A stretch of 64,000 nucleotides of DNA from Paraphoma chrysanthemicola (taxonomy: Eukaryota > Ascomycota > Dothideomycetes > Pleosporales > Phaeosphaeriaceae): assembly GCA_020744225.1 (NCBI GenBank), contig JAGMWG010000001.1, positions 3,782,001-3,846,000 on the forward strand, read 5' to 3'. This document shows, piece after piece, positions 55,010 to 64,000 of the stretch; the stretch's first letter is position 1, and each line of letters begins with the position of its first letter. The position numbers and the translations under genes are program-made. Below the pieces are notes generated by a model. The model was not told where the DNA came from. It saw nothing but the letters and a program-made list of their open reading frames with translations, and made no database searches.

Positions 55010-56554
55010 CTATCTCATCTGCGCACTGGCTGCTGCACCCTCATCCATTTCCACTTCTTCCTCAATCGTCGGCAAAACTCTATACCCAATCTTCTTCCCC
55101 CCTCTCCCCATCCTCTTTAAGCATCTATCCACATGCACCAAATGCCCGCGTTCCCTCCTCACATACCCCGCAAAGCACGCCGCGCTGACCGCCACCGCCG
55201 CCCCACTAATCAGCACCGCGATCCGAAAGTCCTCGGGCCGGTAGAACACCATTGTCGTCGCAAACGACAGCAATTCAAACATGTTCTGCACCGACATTTC
55301 AATCGCGGAGAAACTGCCGCGCGAAGATTCGGATACGTGCGCTTGCACTAGGAATTGCACGCTGAGATCGAATCCCCAGAGACCCAGACGTGATAGCGCG
55401 ACGCCCGAGACGAGCGTGGCGCCGGCGAAGAGGGGGTGGTTGGTGTACATGAGCCAGACCCCGATTGCGAGTGCGATTGAAATGAGTTGCTCGTTGATGA
55501 ACCACAGACCGGAGCGGACGGCGCCGATGCGGCTCATGAGCCAGGGCGCGGCGCAGGTGGCGCTGAGTTCGAGAATGACGGAGACGAGACGCATGAGGGA
55601 GACGTGCGTGCTGGTGAAGCCGAGGGTGAGGAGATATGTGGTCATCTGAGAGGCGAAGCTTAAGACCGTGAGGTATAGGAGCGAGAGGGCGAAGGAGGCG
55701 AGGAAGGCCGGATTGTGGAGGTAGTCTTTCCACTGGTGGAGGGCGGTGGTGAGTGAGGAGCGAGTGTCTTGAGGTGTGGTGGTGTGTGGTTGGGTTTGCG
55801 ATGGTTGTGGTGATTGTGATGCCTTTGCGAGCTCCGGGACGGAGGCGTGGACTTGGACGATGGCGAAATATTCGACTAGTACGCTGATGGCGTTCTGCCC
55901 GAAGACGAACCAGATAGCGACTTTGGTTGAGTAGCCGTCGAGAAGACCAATTCCCAGAGGTGCTATGAGCTTGCACAGGAGGTCGATTCTCCGCATTGTG
56001 CTGTTCAGCTCTTGTCGTTCGACACCGAGACTGTCCGCCACGACTATGATCCAATCTCTTTCTACAGCGACCGTGTTGGCGACAAAAGCCAGCTTCTCAA
56101 CGCATGCTAGCACCACGGCAGCGAGAAACGCAATGTACGTCAATACACCTCTTTCCGCACGTGAAGCAAGCGGCAACATTGCCCCAAGCACTAGACACGA
56201 TCCAGCTACACTGCATCTTTGCCAAATGATGCTGTGCGTAACAACCCATAGTCTGTCTCTGCGATCAACCAGACTCCCGATCCATGACCCCAGCACCGCA
56301 GCCGCAGCAGAGCGGAACAAAGCATAACACGAAGCAAAGAACAGCGTGCCCGGAAAAATCTGTGCGAGGAAAATGACAGCGCCGAATTCGAATGTGCGTG
56401 CATTCCACGTCGAAAGCGTATGCGACGCATACAATCGCCACAATACCGGCCTCGTTGCTTTCGGTCCTGATGTGGTGGGGTCAGAGCTCGACTCCATTGG
56501 CGATGAGGAGCGCGCACTCTCCGTCGAGAGCGAGCGACGGCTCGGGCTTGTCAT
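55010..56554 (-). CDS. Ferroportin-family (SLC40A) iron exporter
   Basis: This single exon encodes 514 aa. The ferroportin start after a disordered N-terminus is visible in LWRLYASHTLSTWNARTFEF and the segment GAVIFLAQIFPGTLFFASCY. About ten hydrophobic segments follow, with the N-terminal half ending in DLLCKLIAPLGIGLLDGYST, a conserved Fpn block. The second half contains the helices LASFALSLLYLTVLSFASQM and TTYLLTLGFTSTHVSLMRLV. A Ser/Thr-rich cytoplasmic loop (about 255-280) links the halves. The Trp-Asn-Ala-Arg motif near residue 50 fits the substrate-binding region. Family members move Fe(II) out of the cytosol; in fungi the membrane may be plasma or vacuolar. The C-terminus lies in LPTIEEEVEMDEGAAASAQM. 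Confidence 0.87.
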   Translation of the reverse strand: MTSPSRRSLSTESARSSSPMESSSDPTTSGPKATRPVLWRLYASHTLSTWNARTFEFGAVIFLAQIFPGTLFFASCYALFRSAAAAVLGSWIGSLVDRRDRLWVVTHSIIWQRCSVAGSCLVLGAMLPLASRAERGVLTYIAFLAAVVLACVEKLAFVANTVAVERDWIIVVADSLGVERQELNSTMRRIDLLCKLIAPLGIGLLDGYSTKVAIWFVFGQNAISVLVEYFAIVQVHASVPELAKASQSPQPSQTQPHTTTPQDTRSSLTTALHQWKDYLHNPAFLASFALSLLYLTVLSFASQMTTYLLTLGFTSTHVSLMRLVSVILELSATCAAPWLMSRIGAVRSGLWFINEQLISIALAIGVWLMYTNHPLFAGATLVSGVALSRLGLWGFDLSVQFLVQAHVSESSRGSFSAIEMSVQNMFELLSFATTMVFYRPEDFRIAVLISGAAVAVSAACFAGYVRRERGHLVHVDRCLKRMGRGGKKIGYRVLPTIEEEVEMDEGAAASAQMR

Positions 56555-57213
56555 GATGCCTGTCGATGAACGGTGAGGGCGAAATTGGAGACCAGCTCCA
56601 TGATGGGGAAAAGAAGCATCGTGAAGTGGACGCGTGGAAGGTCCTGATGGTCATGAGGAGCGCGGGAGCCAAGATATCCGAGCGACGAGACAACATTGTC
56701 GGAAGAATGTCCCGCTGCGAGGTGGCTGGACCCTGGTTTGTGCGGGGAAGCTAGCTGATTTGGGTGGGAGTTGCGGAGAGAGGTGGGCTGGTCCTGGGGC
56801 GATTGATCGTGTGATTGTGGGATCGCTCTAAGAAGGTGGTGCGAAATCTAGATCATGAATTGAACTAGCACGATCCCAATTGAGAATTGCAGTAAGCTCA
56901 CATTTTCTGTGTCTGCTGAGGACGTGCGCCTGGCAAAGAGGACTAAATTCAGGGTCTGCCAACAAGCGAAGCTAAAGTGAACCTCATCGTCACCTCGGCA
57001 GAAAGACTACAGCAACAGTAGAAATCCTTCCTGACACACCAAGGGACCGAATGCCTTTTGGTTCATAGAATCTTGCTTCGTGAAGATGAGATACGGCAAA
57101 CACGGCACTTTAGACGCTTAGGTAAGGTAAGATGTCTGGGCGTTCGAGCTTCAATTGCCGCGAGAGCTTCACGCTTCATTCTGCATTGTAAGCCTTAGCC
57201 AGCCTTGTCACGA
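56555..57213. other. Divergent promoter region of ferroportin and the ATPase gene
   Basis: About 0.66 kb between opposite starts. The frames seen here are short and unsupported. No clear TATA box was identified on either side. Confidence 0.4.
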
Positions 57214-58902
57214 ATGCCACGCTCTTTCAATAGTATCAGACGAGGTATGTTATGTTACAGTGACCTTTGGACCAAGCTCAACGCTCACAGCGGCAGGATG
57301 GATACTACTGCCCCTCGGCAGGCAAGCCACGCGCTTTCGAGCCTCGCCGGTCCTCTCCCAACTGCAATTGAGCGGTGACGGCAACTCCAATCCACCCCAA
57401 AAGCCCCGGTCGCAACCCCAAGATAAAGAAGAGCGAAGCAAATTTGCGCGTAGCGTTCTCGAGGGCAGCACAGTCGCTCTCATCTCGCTCTTCGGCCTCG
57501 GTCTCGGCGGCTACGCCTACAGCATCTTCTACAAGCGCACAGTCCGGAACAAGATCGAAAATGCGTTCGCGACCGGTTACAGCTCGCAGGAACGGGTCGC
57601 GCTAGGGCGCATTGCATATGGCGTCGATCCCGAGCAGATGCAGGAGATTGTGCAGAAAGAGTACTGGGTCCCGAGAGAAGAACAAGAGGAAATAAATCTC
57701 ATTGTGAATGGGAAGACCAGAGGACGCTATCACCTCATCATCGGCGAGCGTGGCACGGGTAAGAGGGCACTCTTGCTTGAAGCCATGAGGGTAGTCAACG
57801 GAGATGGTGTTGCTATGCTCGAAGCACATAACGATCTCGAGGTGTTTAGGACCAGGCTTGGCAAGGCGATTGACTACGAGTTCCACGAGGACTACATCGG
57901 AGGCTTGTTCAGCATTCGAGGCCCACGTGACAGCACTCCGCTGCTCGACATCGAAAGAGCCCTAAATCAACTCGAAAAAGTGGCACTCTCGCTCCGAAAA
58001 AAACGCCATAAGCCCCTTCTTATGATCATCAACAACATCCATTTGTTCAAAGAAGACGAGGGTGGCAGGCATCTGCTCGAGATTCTGCAGCAACGTGCCG
58101 AGATTTGGGCATCAAATGAGCTTGTCACAGTCGTCTTCACTTCCGACGAGCATTGGACGCTGGAGCGACTAATACCGCATGCGACTAATATGAACGTCAT
58201 GAATATCAAAGATGTTCGTAAGGATGCAGTTACAAGCGCGTTGAAGAAATACCGTGCACGCTACCACGGCGAAGACGTGCCGCAGAGTATTTTAGATCAA
58301 GTGTTTGCAAAGGTTGGTGGCAGATTGATCTTCTTGAACCAAGTCGCCAAGTCAAGCAATATGCTCGCGACTTGCGAACAGATCAATCGAAGAGAGAAAT
58401 CATGGTTTCTCAACCAATGCTGGATCCTCGGCGAATCTATGGATGACGACGTTGAAGAGCAACAGAAGTTCTGCGTACGCCCACTAACTCTGTCGAGTCC
58501 GGAGGATATGCTAACATGTAATAGGCTGCAGCGGTCATTCTTGCCCGCGCCCTCATCCATCGCGAACAAAAGCCGCAAGACTCGTCCCAATTTACCCTCC
58601 CTGAGGTCCCACTCCACGAGGCCCGTCAAATCATCACACGCGCCGACTTCGTGCAGCAATTTGACCATATCAACGTTGTGCATATTGACGCAAACGGCAT
58701 GGTCAGAGCGGATAGTGTACCGATGCAGAACGCATTCCGAGACATTGTCATGCAAGAAGGTTTTGAGGAGCATCTCAAGGCGACACTGAACAGACTGGAT
58801 GAGCTGGAAAGCTTGGCAAGAACGAGGGAGGTGAGTGTGCGGGAAGTGCCCGGGCGTAGTGGTGGAGAGGTGCCACAGGTGACGTATTGTGCGAGACTAT
58901 GA
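57214..58902 (+). CDS. AAA-like ATPase, mitochondrial-type, with unusual P-loop
   Basis: Exons 57214-57244, 57291-58474 and 58525-58902 give 530 aa, with introns of 46 and 50 bp. The tiny first exon encodes MPRSFNSIRR; joined to AAGWILLPLGRQATRF it makes a basic presequence suited to mitochondrial import. A membrane helix follows (STVALISLFGLGLGGYAYSI). The nucleotide-binding region has LIIGERGTGKRALLLEAM, where residues 162-169 read GERGTGKR: the Ser/Thr normally after the P-loop Lys is Arg. The Walker-B-like segment is KPLLMIINNIHLF, with Asn where Asp/Glu is usual. The family is conserved in filamentous fungi (LLEILQQRAEIWASNELVTV, GGRLIFLNQVAKSSNMLATC, EKSWFLNQCWILGESMDDD). Function is unknown to me; similarity to Yme2-type proteins is possible. 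Confidence 0.8.
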
Positions 58903-59144
58903 GTTAATATGAAATAGCTTGCGAATACACAGCGGCAACGTCACTGAAGATTCACAATCGCTTCCTTAATCACATGCGTCATTTGTCCATGCGCTCGAGT
59001 GTTTAGGTGCGCGCAGTTTGAGTGTGATTCTTGGCGCGCTAAATGAGCCTCTACTATGGAAGCCAACACCGCCCGGGTTAAATCACGATTGAGTAATTAC
59101 TACCAGCGCTGAAAGACATCAACCAGGAACTCGACCACAGCATC
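58903..59144. other. Short intergenic region
   Basis: Contains the ATPase 3' UTR and the promoter of the broken F-box gene; no other feature. Confidence 0.4.
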
Positions 59145-60597
59145 ATGGTGCTAGCTCTCCTTCCGCAAGAAGTTCTAAGTGTCGTGTGTCGTTGGCTTGG
59201 ACTCACTATCAACAATGGCCGCCCGGATGAGAACGACAATGTCGAAATACGCTACGACAATACTGACTTCTGCGCGTTGCGGTCTACCTGCAAGGTTAGT
59301 GCTTTTTCATTCTGTAAAGTTTACAGCATTGACTCTATACAAGGTTATGTATCTCAAGATTATGCACGACGCAGACGTCCGCTTTGGGTGTCAATTAGAA
59401 GAGCTCGAGGTCGACATGTCGGAGCGATCGATCGGTAATCTGCTAAATCTTTCCACCAATCCCACATTCCGCAAAAAAAATAGGACGCTCATCTTCCGCA
59501 AATGGCACAGCCTCGGCAAGCAGCAAATCGAAGCAGGCAAGCAGATTGACCACCAGGAGTCCATGGATGCCTATCTATGCTCGCCAGAACTTGTCCATCT
59601 CTTGGCAGAGTGCTTTCGCAGACTCGAGAAGGCAAAACATCTTGAAAACATCATAATAAGCAGCGATCATGCTCACAGTCCGATCCTCCGAGCTCTACGC
59701 ATTGCCAATTTCCCTGAGAAGATGGTAACCATCCCCGTGAATTCGAAGCTTTTGGTTGAACAAGGCCACGGATCTCTATCAGCGTCACTCACCGACTATA
59801 GCTCTTACAGCAGGACTTTGACAGTATACTCAGAATCAACCATTCTTACGTCTATCCCTAGTGCTCCTGGACAAAGGAAAATTGCGACTTTCCGAGAACG
59901 GCTTGTCGAGAACTTACCAGGCTATCATGTTCGGAGCTTCAGACAAGACTATCCAGCATTCACCCAATTCGTCAAGGATCTGCCCGAGATCGAAAGATTA
60001 CATGTCGTATAGTGTCAATCGCACCCACGAATTCGATTCTGTAATGCTTGCTGCGATCTCTTCGCTACTAATTTCCGGGGCGTTGTCTTCAGCGACCTCA
60101 CGCATCTTGCGATCCAAGATATGTACATAAGTGGCAGCAGTCTCCGATCTTTCATCAAACTACAATCTTCAACCCTGGCCGTGGTAATTTTCGGCTTCTC
60201 TACTCTCACCGGCGGATCCTGGCGCTCGATCTTTCAAGGCCTACACAAATTGCCTCGACTTCGCAGCTTCAAGCTCGCGCCCAGGCTATGTCAGAAGCAG
60301 AAGGTGATGCAACAAGACCCACTCCCGCAAGATGTATGCTACTTGCCACGGGTAGACTTTGACCACGACGCAAAAGATGTGGTCGATATCAACCAATGCC
60401 TCCCTACGCTGGTGCAATACTTCCATACCAAACGGTATTTTCGTCTGGGCTGTAGGCGCCGACATCCGGTTTACCACGAGATCCGCTTTTTCAAGCCACG
60501 TAACGCCCCAGGACAGTCGATGCACTTGCTGGCCGAAACAGAGATAAACAAGTATGCAGCGGCTGTGTTGTCAGCCACGAAAGAGCGGTCTTCATGA
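59145..60597 (+). pseudogene. F-box-like gene with one in-frame TAG
   Basis: Exons 59145-59294 and 59344-60597 form the reading frame. Exon 1 encodes MVLALLPQEVLSVVCRWLGL and DNTDFCALRSTCK. Exon 2 starts VMYLKIMHDADVRFGCQLEE and continues through the leucine-rich part. At 60010-60012 a TAG interrupts the frame between EIERLHVV and CQSHPRIRFCNACCDLF. The reading frame then continues uninterrupted (NLTHL-like FSDLTHLAIQDMYISGSSLR and GSWRSIFQGLHKL) to a stop at 60597. The homologous gene at 38985-40444 reads ESLELHGCRSRPYLRLCHGC at this place, and both exon 2 units are 1254 nt long. Thus a single nonsense change or sequencing error is the only visible lesion. Called a pseudogene with caution; a truncated ~272-residue product is the alternative. 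Confidence 0.7.
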
Positions 60598-60863
60598 GCT
60601 TAGAGATTGGCAGAGCGAATAAAGTCAATTACGAGATGGCTTGGAGGGCTACAACACCTGGTCGTGCGCATAGTTGCGCCTAGTCGTGACCACGGCAACC
60701 TTTAGGCATTCGCTACACCGATAAATTGTTCCCTGCACCGTTTTGAGATCTGGCCTCAAGATTTGAGTATTGGAATAGATAGCATGATACCAGATTGGCG
60801 CACAGGCCATGCTCGAGAATTGTCTTCGAATTCCCATACGATACATCTACACACGTTTCCCAC

Positions 60864-61452
60864 TTAAATCTGCGCCGTGAAGCCAATGGGTTGAGGATCT
60901 GTCAAACCAGCATCTTCGAGCGTGTACGGTTTCGGGATATTCGTCTCCAGCCACTCCTTCTCAGTCTTGCTATTGGGCATTGGCGGAATCAGACCGTTGA
61001 CCTTCCACATATCACGTCTCGTTTCCTCTACGCTATACTCCCAGTCCCAGCCCTTGTCTGCAATGTGGGGCTTCAAAGCCGCGTCGACTTTTGCAAGCCA
61101 TTCATCTCGCACTGATGCAGAGACGCTGATGTTATGTTAGTCGCCTCTTAATCGCGGTCGCATTCATTGGCAATGATATACGTCAAACTTACAATGTGCG
61201 AGCGATGTGCTGCATGGTAATTCGAATGTAGGGTACCTCCGGATTTGGTTGCGGATCGTACTTTGCGTTCCGAGGACCCGGACGAGGGGCGGCGCCGCAA
61301 AAGTATGACGTCGGCTCAACGGGGATGAAGAGGACACTGATGTAATGCCTTGGGACTCTGCAGTAGATAGCTGTGATCTTTTCGACCAGTTTTTGCTTCT
61401 CTGCTTGATCGTTGAAGGCACTCGGAGGGTGATAGATGGTCCAGAAAGGCAT
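60864..61452 (-). CDS. Tautomerase-superfamily protein (Tautomerase_3 / cis-CaaD-like)
   Basis: Exons 61452-61193 and 61125-60864 give 173 aa with a 67 bp intron. The start MPFWTIYHPPSAFNDQAEKQ has the family signature. In this superfamily the initiator Met is removed to expose Pro2 as the catalytic base, here conserved. RVPRHYISVLFIPVEPTSYF and IRITMQHIARTF, spanning the exon junction, are further conserved blocks. The second exon includes WLAKVDAALKPHIADKGWDW and RRDMWKVNGLIPPMPNSKTE. Members catalyse tautomerisation or dehalogenation of small acids; the natural substrate of fungal members is unknown. No signal peptide. Convergent with the broken F-box gene. Confidence 0.85.
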
Positions 61453-62960
61453 GATGGTGATGAACTGGAAATGTAGCTATCTCTGGGGATTCGAGGGTTT
61501 TGAGCAGCAGGAAAGGATTAGTACCGTGATGAATAGTCAAGTGCTCTTATACTTCAGAGTTCAGGAAGTTCATGTTTCCATCCCGGGATTTCGTTGTTCA
61601 GCTAATGCCTATCTGGGTATGGCGTACCGGTGGGTTGGATCCGTTTGTGGAACTAGTCCACGGTTGTGGCTTCCTACTAATCATGCCCCGTTCGTGTTTA
61701 CTACCGTTCACTAATTTAACACACGGCGGTCTGTTCGACAGACGTATGCACGCATCTCGCTTCATCGCCTTGGGTTCGTGTAGCGAATGGCCTCAAGACT
61801 TAAGCTAAGTTCTGGCAGGTCTGCTCCGTAGGCTGTTAGACCACGACAATACTATGACAACATAGATCTCAACTAGGGTTACACGTTCACCGCAGTGGTC
61901 TACCATATCGGCACAGTTCACCCGAACGGACCTTTGTCGTGCTACTTGTATCCGTATGCGCATGGAGTGAAGGGTGATTTGCAATGCCAAGGAAACCTTA
62001 TCCATTCGTGATTACATATTAGGCGGTGAAATGCCATGGCGAGTAAAGTTACACAAATACCGTGTCAGAGGCTATATGATGTTATTAAGATATCGTGAGG
62101 ATGGTCATTAGTGTTGAAATAATTCCTGAAATAGAATCCCACTTTGGCGTCTGTCAAGCCTTGCTACCTGCAGCCTTGCTACCGCTATTGCCTTGTGAAC
62201 AGCATCTCTATTTACGGTGAGTATGACAGTTTGAAATGTTTTTGAGCCAGCCTGTGTAGGTACCTAGCAGAACAACTAACATGTATCTAGCGTCAGAAGC
62301 AAGCTACGGCCAGTGCAATAGTGTGGAAGATGCATACCCGGATACAATTTCAAAGTGCCACTGCTTCATTGTGATCGCGGGATACGCCACAAAGAGTAAG
62401 CTAAATCAAGCTCGTACCTGGCAAACACCAAACTCTTCTTCGGGAGTTCTATTGAGGTTATGAATGGAGCCAGCTGACACGGATTAGGCCCAACCTACTT
62501 AAAGATTGTGAGTGAAGCCAATATTACTTTGTCTGATCTAATGAGATGGAATTCATGGTTTGGACCGAACTGCGACGAAGGAATCCTGCCGGTAAGTCTC
62601 GAAAGTCGTTCACAAGTAGGTCGGGATTTCAGCTAACGTTCTCATAGTCGAAACTGACTGTGCTCGAATCGTTCCGTACATTCACCGGCATCATACTCTG
62701 CCTGCGCCCATTTCCAACGTCCCGACTTCCCTCGCTCTAACTTTGGCAACCACCAATCGAATAAGCGGCATTTCCACGGACCCACTAATTGAGGAGGAGG
62801 TGCCGAGCCTTCCGTGCCTGGCACACGGGAACGAAAACAATGCCCATTGCAAACGGCCAATTCCTCGCCAAAACTGGCGAATACCAAAACATACTCTCTA
62901 CCTTTCGACGCCGCACTACTTAACGACTATAACAGCAACAAAGGAATAAGACAAGTATAA
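61453..62960. other. Gene-free interval upstream of the tautomerase
   Basis: About 1.5 kb. Frames such as 61436-61714 plus and 62642-62887 minus lack any recognisable feature. The first part must contain the tautomerase promoter. Confidence 0.45.
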
Positions 62961-63106
62961 TCAAAGAGAGAATAAATCATTACAGCCTAGCGCAGCTAGA
63001 AACAAGCACTGCGAGTACCATTCGTTCTGATTCTTGCATGTAAGTCCGCAGGCAATAGCACCAGTATATCCATTTCCACTCCGCTGTCCGTGATGACCTG
63101 CAGAGA
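62961..63106 (-). pseudogene. Decayed CBM1 (cellulose-binding) fragment
   Basis: On the minus strand, 63095-63003 reads HHGQRSGNGYTGAIACGLTC, then KNQNEWYSQCL. It matches the intact CBM1 at the window's right end (YGQCGGNGYTGATACASGLT, then CKAQNEWYSQCL). The aligned SAG residues before it match ESAGT of the intact linker. Differences are the loss of the Tyr and one Cys (changed to Arg) and a two-residue deletion. After the motif the frame runs on ~14 codons to TGA at 62961-62963. Loss of a disulphide Cys and of an upstream coding context argue for a relic. Confidence 0.65.
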
Positions 63107-63788
63107 GAACGAACACCAACGACCGGTGGAGAGGCGCCTAATCGTGAAACGATCCAGCAGTCAAGAGACACCGGGGAAGCCTTGTTGCCTCACGTCAGCA
63201 TTGGTTTCAAAGTAGTGCTTCGAGGTCTCTGTCCATTCTCACGTTCAAGGCTCGCCATGGATCGCAATCTCTCGTGACTATGATAAGACCGAAGCAATAT
63301 CTGCAGACAATATAAATTCGGCCGCGTGCTTTTGCTATTTGGCCGCTACTTTGGGCTGAACACTTCCTGGAAGCCTTCACATCATTTTACAAGGAATTCA
63401 TAGCACTAATCAATTATTGAGTGCATCCAAGCGTCTACATGAACAGATGTTCAGTAGCATGCGAATAGTTTCAGCCTATGAAATTAAGAGCGTGTAGAGG
63501 CTCTTGAAAGCACCACTATACAGAGTGGACGGCCGAACAGCAAATTCACACGACTGTATATCCTCGGCCTATCTGAACCGCAAACTTAGACACCGTCGGG
63601 CATTGCCTCACGAAGGAATCTGCTAGATCACTTACTTGGTCGTCAAAAGTTCACAAAAGTGATCACGATGCTATCCAAAATGTGTCATGACTTGGGTCGA
63701 GCCCAAGCACAAATGATGATTTAGTATATACGATAAATATAAGTTTAAACAAGAATTGAACATCTCTATCTACATGCCGACGACTGGC
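63107..63788. other. Interval between the decayed and intact CBM1 copies
   Basis: About 0.68 kb of AT-rich sequence, presumably including the 3' UTR of the intact CBM1 gene at its right end. Poly-A/T patches near 63.72-63.76 kb are compatible with polyadenylation signals. No other gene is seen. Confidence 0.4.
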
Positions 63789-64000
63789 TTACAAGCACTG
63801 CGAGTACCACTCGTTCTGAGCCTTGCATGTAAGTCCGCTGGCGCAGGCAGTAGCACCAGTGTATCCATTTCCACCACACTGTCCGTACCTGGCAACGGTT
63901 CCAGCAGACTCCTTTGTTGCGCTGGCTGCGGGCGCTGCGCTGGTCTTGGTGGTTGTGGTCTTCGCGCTAGTCTTGGTAACGAGCGTTGTGGGCTTCGCGC
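63789..64000 (-). CDS. C-terminal part of a secreted CBM1-bearing carbohydrate-active enzyme, cut by window edge
   Basis: The frame enters from the right edge and stops at TAA 63789-63791. It encodes a Thr/Lys/Ala/Ser linker (TKTSAKTTTTKTSAAPAASA) followed by the fungal cellulose-binding module CBM1: YGQCGGNGYTGATACASGLT, then CKAQNEWYSQCL. All four disulphide cysteines and the aromatic face (Tyr, Trp, Tyr) are in place, and the final Leu ends the protein. CBM1 is found only in fungal (and oomycete) secreted plant-cell-wall enzymes, such as cellobiohydrolases, endoglucanases and AA9 monooxygenases. The catalytic domain lies outside the window, so the class cannot be told. A decayed copy of the module lies 0.7 kb further left. 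Confidence 0.9.
   Translation of the reverse strand, partial: AKPTTLVTKTSAKTTTTKTSAAPAASATKESAGTVARYGQCGGNGYTGATACASGLTCKAQNEWYSQCL

Noticed and set aside
62281..62463. Plus-strand frame containing YGQC, briefly considered a further CBM1 relic
   Set aside because: Only the four residues match; the following Gly/Cys/Trp-Tyr spacing of CBM1 is absent and the strand is opposite to the true copies.

Overview
The window is nuclear DNA of a filamentous ascomycete (Pezizomycotina, most likely a Dothideomycete; that rank is inference). The supporting signs are short introns of about 45-220 bp with GTATGT/GTAAGT-type donors and CTNAC-type branch sites, Zn2Cys6, DUF7580 and 'fungal-N plus C2H2' proteins, a CBM1 cellulose-binding module, and eukaryotic housekeeping genes lying between accessory genes. 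There is no prokaryotic, phage, CRISPR or insertion-sequence signal. Many genes are spliced, so the models below were assembled by joining exons at splice sites that keep the frame and restore family alignments.

Left part (1-16 kb). After 2.7 kb without a convincing gene come, all on the minus strand, a three-exon DUF2237 protein (2717-3484), a Zn2Cys6 transcription factor whose zinc cluster is split by an intron (3913-5570) and a secreted alpha/beta hydrolase (6380-7561). A small membrane microprotein follows on plus (8770-9081), then an ELL-type RNA polymerase II elongation factor (9745-12016, minus) and a 4.1 kb stretch without a supportable gene.

16-29 kb. A head-to-head pair comprises a fungal-N/C2H2 protein (16116-18951, minus) and a DUF7580 HeLo-like/pseudokinase-like protein (19199-20947, plus). 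Their starts are about 250 bp apart, and they are the best candidate for an undescribed two-gene allorecognition or immunity-type module. Then come an orphan (21090-21718), the cyclin-type E2 UBC11 (22234-22864), an RMD1/RMD8-family DUF155 protein (23654-25462) and the RGS-domain membrane protein RAX1 (26129-27324), all on minus, followed by a 2-oxoglutarate/Fe(II) prolyl-hydroxylase-like oxygenase (28181-28982) on plus.

29-41 kb. This is an accessory island of F-box/LRR-like genes: a tandem pair (29672-31075 and 31572-32891), an F-box/DUF7730-like gene (35226-37046), a decayed copy of it (about 38174-38800) and another F-box gene (38985-40444). A HhH-GPD DNA-glycosylase-like gene (33829-34797) lies among them. 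A second copy of the 38985-40444 gene sits at 59145-60597 and carries one in-frame TAG.

42-64 kb. A gene-dense housekeeping run contains a single-pass membrane sensor-like protein, UTP11, an SDR dehydrogenase, CMC1, TAF9, a large fibronectin-III coiled-coil protein, the lipin PAH1, a ferroportin, a mitochondrial-type AAA-like ATPase with an odd P-loop, the broken F-box gene and a tautomerase. At the right edge lies the C-terminal CBM1 of a secreted enzyme on minus (63789 to beyond the window). A decayed CBM1 copy lies about 0.75 kb downstream of it.
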